A stretch of 64,000 nucleotides of DNA from the NCBI GenBank assembly GCA_049334165.1, contig JBEGHD010000012.1; one strand, 5' to 3'. Position 1 is the stretch's first letter. Each line of letters starts with the position of its first letter. This stretch comes from JBEGHD01 sp049334165 (GTDB lineage: Bacteria > Bacteroidota > Bacteroidia > Flavobacteriales_D > Sanyastnellaceae). Below, piece after piece: positions 8,141-14,559 of the stretch. The position numbers and the translations under genes were made by a program. The notes below the pieces were generated by a model. It saw only the letters and a program-made list of their open reading frames with translations. It was not told the origin of the DNA and ran no database searches.

Positions 8141-8950
8141 TCAGTCGATAAGAATGCTGGCGTAGCGGGCTACGGCCATATTGAATATACCGTAGGCCAA
8201 AAATCCCAATGCTACAATTCCTACCAGAATGGATCCATAGTCCATTTCAAGAAGCCAACGAAAGGCACCATCGAATCCCTTGAATTGATCTGCATTGTGA
8301 TAACGGATTACTTCATAGAGAAAATAAGTTAGAATACAGAAAACTACAGCTCTGGCGAAGTAACCTGCATGGCCGAAATTTTTCACGGTGTGATAGACAT
8401 GTTTGAAGTCGGGTTCGTCATTGAGCTTTTTCATGAACTTGCCGCTAATGCTCAACTTAAACTGAAACAAAGCTTGCAGTAGCACCAAAACAGCAATAGC
8501 TCCAACTAACCAGCGCCCCCAATCAGTAGCCAGGATTTCGGCTAACGCTGCTTTCTTTTTTGAACCTTCTCCTGAATCGGTGTCGAAGAATGTTTCTGCG
8601 AGTGGCTTGATGAAGTTGTAAGCGATGAAAGCGTAAACAAAGCTGGAATACAAATACCTCAGTCGAGTCGGGATTCGATTTTTGGAACCGTCACCGTTTG
8701 GATCCTCAATCACCTCGTAAATTCTCCAAAGACAGTAGCAGACAAGGCCAATGGCGACCAGTCCAACCAGGATCTTTCCCAGAGGAAGTGCCATCATGAA
8801 ATGCACGACTCCTTTTTTACCCTCGATATCTCCACCAAGACCGAAGACGGCCATTGCGGTGAGTAAACCAATTAGAGAATAAACCAAACCTTTGGCGTAG
8901 TAGCCTGTTTGCCGCAAAACCTCGACCTTGTCTTTGTGGGTGTCTTTCAT
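8141..8950 (-). CDS. DUF1206 integral membrane protein
   Basis: The 269 residues contain about six hydrophobic segments arranged as repeated pairs. Each pair begins with a G-Y-A/F-A-R/K pattern: TGYYAKGLVYSLIG near residue 15 and HAGYFARAVVFCIL near residue 195. This is the hallmark of DUF1206, a family of triplicated two-helix units of unknown function. The loops are charged and include NGDGSKNRIP. It is monocistronic, with its 3' end abutting the toxin gene and about 170 bp of upstream non-coding DNA shared with the T9SS gene at 9120. Confidence 0.85.
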   Translation of the reverse strand: MKDTHKDKVEVLRQTGYYAKGLVYSLIGLLTAMAVFGLGGDIEGKKGVVHFMMALPLGKILVGLVAIGLVCYCLWRIYEVIEDPNGDGSKNRIPTRLRYLYSSFVYAFIAYNFIKPLAETFFDTDSGEGSKKKAALAEILATDWGRWLVGAIAVLVLLQALFQFKLSISGKFMKKLNDEPDFKHVYHTVKNFGHAGYFARAVVFCILTYFLYEVIRYHNADQFKGFDGAFRWLLEMDYGSILVGIVALGFLAYGIFNMAVARYASILID

Positions 8951-9064
8951 TTGTTTTCAGTTCGATAAGCATTAAAGAATGCTGTGCGACAAAAGTTCAG
9001 GCAGTGTCTTAGATCGACTTAAATTGCCTTTCATTGGAGCTGCTTATTAATGATTGTAACCCAC

Positions 9065-9083
9065 TAGGAAATCGTATTTCCTA
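9065..9083. promoter_or_regulatory. short palindrome between divergent genes
   Basis: TAGGAAAT and ATTTCCTA face each other across CGT, a near-perfect 19-bp palindrome in the gap between the DUF1206 gene and the TTG-started secreted protein gene. It could be an operator or a minor hairpin; nothing else identifies it. Confidence 0.3.
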
Positions 9084-9119
9084 AAATTCACTACCTTCTT
9101 TTCCTAAAATTTATCAGCC

Positions 9120-10088
9120 TTGAATCTATCTCGTCTGCCTTTTGTCATCCTAAGCTTTTTCTTGTGCTCTTCTGTACTTGCACAACAAGACCAAAATCTT
9201 GTGCCGAATGGTCATTTCGAGGATTACTATATGTGTCCGGATGATATCTCGCAGATTGATCGATTAGCCCACTGGACGTCTTGGCGAGTTACCCCTGACT
9301 ATTTCAATTCTTGCGACAGCACATCTTTTGTTGGCGTTCCTTTAAGTTCTGCAATGGGATATCAGAATGCACGAAGTGGAGAAGGTTATATCGGAATGAC
9401 CGCAATTACTCAGAATAATTTAAGAGAAATAGCTGGAGTTGAATTAAACACAGCCTTGACACTAGGGCAAGATTACTATTTTGAAATGTTTGTCAGCAGA
9501 ACTTTTGGAGGTCTTTACAACACTAATTGCAATTGCAGTGTAAATAAAATGGGAGCACAATTTTTTACTCAGTCGTTTGACTTTATGGAGAATCCTGTTC
9601 CAGTCAATAATTCGGCTCAGATAGTGGAAGAGTCGATAATATCCGACAGTACCTCCTGGGTGAAAATCTCCGGATGGTTCACGGCAGATGACAATTACAC
9701 TCATTTAGGGATAGGTAATTTTTTCGACTTTGAGAATTGTAGTCTGGATTATCATGATTCCGAGAGTGGTGTTAGCTTTAACTCATACTATTTTATCGAG
9801 GATGTCTGCGTTGCCACTGATCCCGCAATTTGTGATCTATGGAATAAGGTATCCGAACCAGAGAATGAATCTTTACAGATAGAACGAATCGGTTCCGATC
9901 AGATTCGATTAAGAGGCTTGTCGGAGAGCAGTCAGCTCACCATTTTCGATCAGTCGGGTAGAGTGCTGGAGACAAGAACAGTTCTGCCCGAAGAACTGAT
10001 TAACACAAACCATCTGGCAGCCGGGATCTACATTTTGTCCGTAGAGTCAGGGGAAAGCCTGGTCACTGGGCGATTTGTGAAGTATTAG
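9120..10088 (+). CDS. T9SS type A secreted protein, NLVPNGHFE family, copy 1
   Basis: This is a 322-residue secreted protein. A signal peptide (LPFVILSFFLCSSVLAQ) is followed by the mature start QDQNLVPNGHFEDYYMCP, a motif seen at the head of many Bacteroidota surface proteins with a jelly-roll-like carbohydrate-binding shape. The body is strand-rich and ends with VCVATDP and then a type A T9SS sorting domain (IFDQSGRVLET, AAGIYILSVESGES). Translation must begin at TTG, since no in-frame ATG precedes the signal peptide. The last 293 bp are almost identical to the next gene, whereas the middle is much more divergent. The function of the N-terminal domain is unknown. Confidence 0.85.
   Translation: MNLSRLPFVILSFFLCSSVLAQQDQNLVPNGHFEDYYMCPDDISQIDRLAHWTSWRVTPDYFNSCDSTSFVGVPLSSAMGYQNARSGEGYIGMTAITQNNLREIAGVELNTALTLGQDYYFEMFVSRTFGGLYNTNCNCSVNKMGAQFFTQSFDFMENPVPVNNSAQIVEESIISDSTSWVKISGWFTADDNYTHLGIGNFFDFENCSLDYHDSESGVSFNSYYFIEDVCVATDPAICDLWNKVSEPENESLQIERIGSDQIRLRGLSESSQLTIFDQSGRVLETRTVLPEELINTNHLAAGIYILSVESGESLVTGRFVKY
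9796..10088 (+). repeat. 293-bp direct repeat, copy 1
   Basis: From the TCGAGGATG at 9796 to the stop codon, the sequence matches 11134-11426 with only about ten differences. Most differences are silent and concentrated in the last third; one changes Ile to Val. Identity drops sharply at the left boundary, as expected for gene conversion or segmental duplication of the sorting-domain-encoding part. Confidence 0.9.
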
Positions 10089-10183
10089 AGAAAGTCGACT
10101 AATCCGAAATTTCTGATGAGCAGAAAAGGGGTTGTTGCACTTATGCTGCAAGTATAAGTAGAAGAGTGTAGCTAGATGACTAT

Positions 10184-10213
10184 TTGGCTTCTCAAAATCT
10201 TTTACTAACTTAA
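10184..10213 (+). promoter_or_regulatory. putative promoter for the leader element and T9SS paralogue 2
   Basis: TTG at 10184-10186, a 19-base spacer and TAACTTAA at 10206-10213 fit the Bacteroidota primary sigma factor layout (TTG, then TAnnTTTG), though the -7 box matches only in part. The CTAACTTAA part is conserved at the same place in the second leader element near 30.73 kb, but the TTG is not. Confidence 0.45.
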
Positions 10214-10328
10214 CCCTCAGTACAACACGAAAACCATGATTAAAAACCTACCCCCCCCCCCGCAAACTGAAAAACAGGTCACGCGGGTGTCTTATCGCTG
10301 AACATCCGACTTAGCCCTACTTAAGGGC
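10189..10328 (+). promoter_or_regulatory. conserved 5' leader element with polyproline mini-ORF, copy A
   Basis: This element lies in the 369-bp gap ahead of the second paralogue. It shares blocks with the reverse complement of 30607-30752: CTCAAAA, CTAACTTAA, ACAACAC and AAAACCAT, then a nucleotide-perfect stretch spanning AAAAACCTA, 11 cytosines and GCAAACT, and a downstream ACTTAGCCCT half of a hairpin. The hairpin here is GCCCT/AGGGC at 10314-10328. Another hairpin (GCCACT/AGTGGC, 10379-10397) precedes the coding start. Position and order are conserved upstream of two paralogous genes, which suggests a cis-acting regulator rather than chance. The rest of the gap shows no other gene. Confidence 0.6.
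10236..10301 (+). CDS. putative 21-codon polyproline leader peptide
   Basis: ATG at 10236 opens a 21-codon frame, MIKNLPPPPQTEKQVTRVSYR, in which four proline codons (three CCC and one CCG) are read through an 11-cytosine run. A related frame, MKNLPPPPQTK, occurs in the other element. The start codon sits one codon later there (ATG-ATT versus ATT-ATG), yet the frame through the cytosine run is kept. Runs of proline stall ribosomes and depend on EF-P, so a role as a stalling leader peptide is plausible. No ribosome binding site is obvious, and translation is inferred only from conservation. Confidence 0.45.
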   Translation: MIKNLPPPPQTEKQVTRVSYR

Positions 10329-10457
10329 GCATTTCAAACTTCACCTGTTGTGTTTTTGAAACCTAACACAGCACGCTTGCCACTCCGAAACAGTGGCGGC
10401 CTCTTCACAGCCTTAACGTGACAACTAACTAATATTTACAAATTAAAACACCTTGTC

Positions 10458-11426
10458 TTGTTTTATCGCTATTTCCTTTCCCTTGGACTTTGCTGCCTCA
10501 TAGCTTCATTAAGTTTTGCTCAGCAAGACCAAAATCTGGTGCCCAATGGACACTTTGAAGATTACTACATGTGCCCGGATAATATTTCGCAGATAGAACG
10601 GCTAACTGCATGGAACTCTTGGAGAGTAACGCCTGACTATTTCAATGTTTGCGACTCTAGCAACTATATGGGGGTACCCATAAATGAAGTTAGTTTTCAA
10701 GATGCTCGGAGTGGATCGGGGTATGCAGGGTTGATTGGGTTAACTACGAATAACAACAGAGAGATTCTTGGTGTAGAATTAATAACCCCTCTTGAAGTAG
10801 GTGAAGAGTATTACGTTGAGTTTTACTGGAACAGGGCCTTCGGAGGTGGTTTTCATTACCAATGTGACTGTGCAAGCAATCGATTAGGAGTTCTATTCAC
10901 AAACCACGAGTATGATTTCATAGATGAAGAAATGCCAGTAACAAACAATGCTCACCTTTATGAAACTGAATTAATGATTGATTCTGTTAATTGGGTGAAA
11001 GTATCTGGATGGGTAGAAGCAGATTCAACATATCAATATATGGCGATAGGAAACTTCTTTGATGCGGACTCATGTGAAACTGCCTATCTAAATGGCAATC
11101 CTGATATGGATTCTTTTAAGTCATATTACTTCATCGAGGATGTCTGCGTTGCCACTGATCCCGCAATTTGTGATCTATGGAATAAGGTATCGGAACCAGA
11201 GAATGAATCTTTACAGATAGAACGAATCGGTTCCGATCAGATTCGATTAAGAGGCTTGTCGGAGAGCAGTCAGCTCACCATCTTCGATCAGTCGGGTAGA
11301 GTGCTGGAGACCAGAACAGTTCTGCCCGAAGAACTGATTAACACAAACCATCTGGCAGCAGGTGTCTACATTTTATCGGTAGAGTCAGGAGAAAGCCTGG
11401 TCACCGGGCGATTTGTGAAGTATTAG
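10458..11426 (+). CDS. T9SS type A secreted protein, NLVPNGHFE family, copy 2
   Basis: This 322-residue paralogue of the preceding gene has the same length. A signal peptide (FLSLGLCCLIASLSFAQ) leads into QDQNLVPNGHFEDYYMCP and a strand-rich body that diverges considerably from copy 1, including a different central region with CDCASNRLG. The C-terminal third is nearly identical (one residue differs over about 97). The C-terminus is a type A T9SS sorting domain. The likely start is TTG; an in-frame TAA at 10425 blocks longer versions and no ATG is available. It is preceded by the polyproline leader element and followed by a strong bidirectional terminator. Confidence 0.85.
   Translation: MFYRYFLSLGLCCLIASLSFAQQDQNLVPNGHFEDYYMCPDNISQIERLTAWNSWRVTPDYFNVCDSSNYMGVPINEVSFQDARSGSGYAGLIGLTTNNNREILGVELITPLEVGEEYYVEFYWNRAFGGGFHYQCDCASNRLGVLFTNHEYDFIDEEMPVTNNAHLYETELMIDSVNWVKVSGWVEADSTYQYMAIGNFFDADSCETAYLNGNPDMDSFKSYYFIEDVCVATDPAICDLWNKVSEPENESLQIERIGSDQIRLRGLSESSQLTIFDQSGRVLETRTVLPEELINTNHLAAGVYILSVESGESLVTGRFVKY
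11134..11426 (+). repeat. 293-bp direct repeat, copy 2
   Basis: This is the second copy of the near-identical 3' tract (see 9796-10088). It has the same length and ends exactly at the same stop codon. Confidence 0.9.
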
Positions 11427-11437
11427 GGACTTCAATC

Positions 11438-11474
11438 AAAAAACCCTGACAAGAATTCTCTCGCCAGGGTTTTA
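11438..11474. terminator. bidirectional intrinsic terminator
   Basis: AAAACCCTG and CAGGGTTTT form a 9-bp stem around an AT-rich loop, with A-runs on one side and T-runs on the other. It sits between the convergent T9SS gene and acyl-CoA dehydrogenase gene and can serve both. Confidence 0.8.
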
Positions 11475-11495
11475 TAGTTTCACTCATCTCGTCTT

Positions 11496-13292
11496 TTAGA
11501 AAGGATACTTGTTAGCATCGATGATTTTCGCTGCAACCACTCTGCGCGATTCTTTCACGTTGAACGGATCGATCTTCGTGAAGCGTTTCAGTCCCATCAT
11601 CATCATTTTCATTTCATCGCCATCGGCAAAGGAGAAGAGCGCGTCTTTACCCGCTTTGTTGATGCGGTCGGCTGCATCGTAGATGAAAACTTTCATCATC
11701 TCGATTTGCTCTTTCACAGCGTCTTCGCCTTTTTGTCCAGCGAGCTTTTCAACCCTCAAAAGCAGCGACTCGGCAACATAAGTCTGAATGGCCATGTCGG
11801 CTACGTTCATCAAAATCTCCTGCTCTTTGGCCATCGTTTCAGAAAGCTTCTGAACTGCAGATCCGGCAACCATCAGCACCGTTTTCTTGAAGTTCTTCAC
11901 ATACTTTCTGTGTTGGTCGAAGATGTTGTCAGGTGCACCGCCCATCTCTGGAATCGAAGTCAACTCGTTGGCCACTTCCATGGCAGGTCCCATCAGGTCG
12001 ATTCTTCCTTTGAGCGCACGCTTCAAAATCATGTCCACAGTGAGCATGCGGTTGATCTCGTTGGTTCCCTCGAAAATTCTGTTTACACGAGAATCGCGGT
12101 AAGCGCGTTCCACGCGAGTTTCGGCTGAGAAGCCCATTCCCCCGTGAATCTGAACGCCTTCGTCTACCACGTAGTCCAACACTTCCGAACCGAAGACTTT
12201 CAGCATAGCACACTCGGGAGCGTATTCCTCAATTCCCTTAAGCGTTGCCTCTTCCTTGCTCATGCCACCTTCCTGGAGTGATTTCATTAACCCATCGATG
12301 TCCTGTGTGGCGCGGTAAGTAGCAGACTCTAGCGCGTAGCTGCGAATGGCCTGCTCAGCGAGCTTGAAGCGAATGGCACCGTACTTCGCAATCGGACGGC
12401 CAAACTGGCTTCTCTCGTTGGCGTATTTCACCGAGTCGGTAGTGGTTCCTTTGGCTCCACCCAAAACACCTCCGGCCAGTTTAATTCGGCCGATGTTCAG
12501 GATGTTTACCGCGATTTTGAATCCTTTTCCGCGCTCGTAGAGTAGGTTTTCTGCAGGAACTTTCACATCGTTGAAAAACACCTGGCGAGTGGATGAACCC
12601 TTGATTCCCATTTTCTTTTCCTCGGGGTTGAGGCTGATGCCGCCCATGTCTTTTGTTACGATAAAGCAGCTCAGGTTTTCATCGTCTTCGATTTTTGCAA
12701 ACACAGTGAACACATCGGCAAAACCACCGTTGGTGATCCACATTTTTTGTCCGTTCAGGATGTAGTGCTTGCCGTCATCGGTAGGCACGGCTTTGGTTTT
12801 TCCCGAGTTGGCATCCGAACCGGCACTTGGCTCCGTGAGGCAGTAGCAAGCTTTCCACTCACCAGTTGCCAACTTTGGAATGTATTTTTTCTTTTGCTCT
12901 TCGTTTCCGTAGTAGAGGATGGGCAGAGTCCCGATTCCTGTGTGCGCTCCATAAGAAACGCTAAAAGAATAGGCCTGACCAAGTGCCTCGGTGCAGAGCA
13001 TCGAAGTGACAAAGTCCATTCCCATCCCACCGTATTCATCCGGAACGGAAATTCCGAGCATGCCCAGTTCACCTGCTTTGTCGAGCAAGCTGGGCATAAA
13101 TCCTTCTTCCATGCTGTCCATGCGGTCGAGGTTGGGAGTGATGTTTTGCTCCACAAAATCTTCGCATGTCTGCATCATCATCTGTTGTTCTTCATTCTTT
13201 TCTTCAGGAATGAAAATGCTCTCGGCATCTATGTCGCGGATGAGAAACTCACCGCCACTGAGAGTCTTCTTTTTATCTTTTGTCTCGCTCAT
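11496..13292 (-). CDS. acyl-CoA dehydrogenase, very-long-chain-type with C-terminal extension
   Basis: This flavoenzyme catalyses the first step of fatty-acid beta-oxidation. The 598 residues, starting at ATG ahead of SETKDKKKT, show the acyl-CoA dehydrogenase N-terminal helical domain, the FAD/substrate motifs CYCLTEPSAGSDA and WITNGGFADVF, and the C-terminal catalytic segment IFEGTNEINRM, which contains the expected active-site glutamate. About 180 extra residues follow, as in VLCAD/ACAD9-type enzymes. It is the last gene of the marR-fadN-fadA operon, 68 bp after the thiolase, and ends at a terminator. The electron acceptor (ETF) is not encoded in the window. Confidence 0.93.
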   Translation of the reverse strand: MSETKDKKKTLSGGEFLIRDIDAESIFIPEEKNEEQQMMMQTCEDFVEQNITPNLDRMDSMEEGFMPSLLDKAGELGMLGISVPDEYGGMGMDFVTSMLCTEALGQAYSFSVSYGAHTGIGTLPILYYGNEEQKKKYIPKLATGEWKACYCLTEPSAGSDANSGKTKAVPTDDGKHYILNGQKMWITNGGFADVFTVFAKIEDDENLSCFIVTKDMGGISLNPEEKKMGIKGSSTRQVFFNDVKVPAENLLYERGKGFKIAVNILNIGRIKLAGGVLGGAKGTTTDSVKYANERSQFGRPIAKYGAIRFKLAEQAIRSYALESATYRATQDIDGLMKSLQEGGMSKEEATLKGIEEYAPECAMLKVFGSEVLDYVVDEGVQIHGGMGFSAETRVERAYRDSRVNRIFEGTNEINRMLTVDMILKRALKGRIDLMGPAMEVANELTSIPEMGGAPDNIFDQHRKYVKNFKKTVLMVAGSAVQKLSETMAKEQEILMNVADMAIQTYVAESLLLRVEKLAGQKGEDAVKEQIEMMKVFIYDAADRINKAGKDALFSFADGDEMKMMMMGLKRFTKIDPFNVKESRRVVAAKIIDANKYPF

Positions 13293-13360
13293 TTTTATCG
13301 TTTTTGCGACTGAACCCAAAGCTCAGCCTGGTGAATCTTTTTTATTTTTCTAAAAGACGA

Positions 13361-14536
13361 TTACATCAGTTCAATCACGCCTGCTGCACCTTGTCCCGTA
13401 CCAACACACATGGTCACCACACCGCGCTTCTGGCCGCGTTTTTTCATCTCATCAATCAACTGAACCGTGAGTTTCGCACCAGTGCATCCCAGTGGGTGAC
13501 CGAGTGCAATGGCTCCTCCGTTTACGTTAACCAAGTTCGGATCGAGGCCAAGTTCGCGGATTACTGCCAGCGACTGACTGGCAAAAGCTTCGTTGAGCTC
13601 AACAAGCTCGATATCGTTCATTTTTAGTCCGGCTTTTTCCACAGCTTTTGGCACTGCGTAAACCGGTCCAACTCCCATGATTCGCGGCTCGAGGCCAGAA
13701 ACGTGGTAACTCTTGATTTGAGCAATCGGCTCAACGTTCAGTTTCTTCAGCATCTCTTCGGAAACTACCATCACAAAAGCAGCTCCGTCTGAAGTCTGGC
13801 TGGCGTTTCCAGCAGTTACCGTCCCTTTGGCGTCAAACACAGGGCGCAGTTTTCCGAGCTTTTCGATTGACGTGTCTGGGCGCGGACCTTCATCGGTGTC
13901 TACCGTGTAGTTTTTCACCTGGCGCTTTTCGTTTTCATCGAGGTAAACTTCTTCGATGTCGATCGGCACAATCTGGTCTTTAAACTTTCCTTCCTTGATA
14001 GCCTTCGCAGCTCTCAGGTTAGATTGCAGTGCAAACTCGTCCTGATCTTCGCGAGAAACGTTGAAGTCTTTGGCAACAGCCTCTGCAGTGAGTCCCATTC
14101 CCCAATACCAGTCGGGGTGCTTTTGGGCAACCTTCGCGTTCGGCACAATTCGCCATCCGCCAAAAGGAATGGGCGACATGGTTTCAATTCCACCGGCAAT
14201 GATGCATTGGTTCATGCCCGCGTGAATTTTAGCCGAGGCAATGGCAATGGTTTCGAGGCCTGAGGAGCAGTAACGATTCACTGTCATTCCCGGCACTTTT
14301 TCCGTGTCGAGCCCCATGAGTGAAACCATGCGGCCGAGATTGAGACCTTGCTCGGCTTCGGGAGTGGCATTACCCACAATCACGTCATCGACCATGTCTG
14401 GCTCGAGTCCGTCAAAATCTTTCATCAAATGTTTGATCACATCTGCACCGAGGTCGTCTGGTCGCTTAAAGCGAAACATTCCTCGAGGTGCTTTTCCTAC
14501 TGCGGTTCTGTATCCGCCAATTATATATGCGTTCAT
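13361..14536 (-). CDS. fadA: acetyl-CoA C-acyltransferase (3-ketoacyl-CoA thiolase)
   Basis: This enzyme performs the thiolytic cleavage that ends each beta-oxidation cycle. The 391 residues are a standard thiolase length. Visible motifs are the nucleophile in NRYCSSGLETIAIA (Cys90), GHPLGCTGAKL with the catalytic histidine near residue 346, and CVGTGQGAAGVIEL with the second cysteine near the C-terminus. It lies 23 bp downstream of the fused hydratase/dehydrogenase gene and is transcribed with it, matching the usual multi-enzyme arrangement. A biosynthetic acetyl-CoA acetyltransferase role is less likely in this context. Confidence 0.93.
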   Translation of the reverse strand: MNAYIIGGYRTAVGKAPRGMFRFKRPDDLGADVIKHLMKDFDGLEPDMVDDVIVGNATPEAEQGLNLGRMVSLMGLDTEKVPGMTVNRYCSSGLETIAIASAKIHAGMNQCIIAGGIETMSPIPFGGWRIVPNAKVAQKHPDWYWGMGLTAEAVAKDFNVSREDQDEFALQSNLRAAKAIKEGKFKDQIVPIDIEEVYLDENEKRQVKNYTVDTDEGPRPDTSIEKLGKLRPVFDAKGTVTAGNASQTSDGAAFVMVVSEEMLKKLNVEPIAQIKSYHVSGLEPRIMGVGPVYAVPKAVEKAGLKMNDIELVELNEAFASQSLAVIRELGLDPNLVNVNGGAIALGHPLGCTGAKLTVQLIDEMKKRGQKRGVVTMCVGTGQGAAGVIELM

Positions 14537-14559
14537 CTTTTACTGTCTTTTTTGGGTGA

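Noticed and set aside
10251..10261. Cytosine run as a pure assembly artefact
   Set aside because: The same length run with the same immediate flanks occurs independently on the other strand at 30677-30687 within otherwise diverged elements, so its presence is real even if the exact length could be miscounted.
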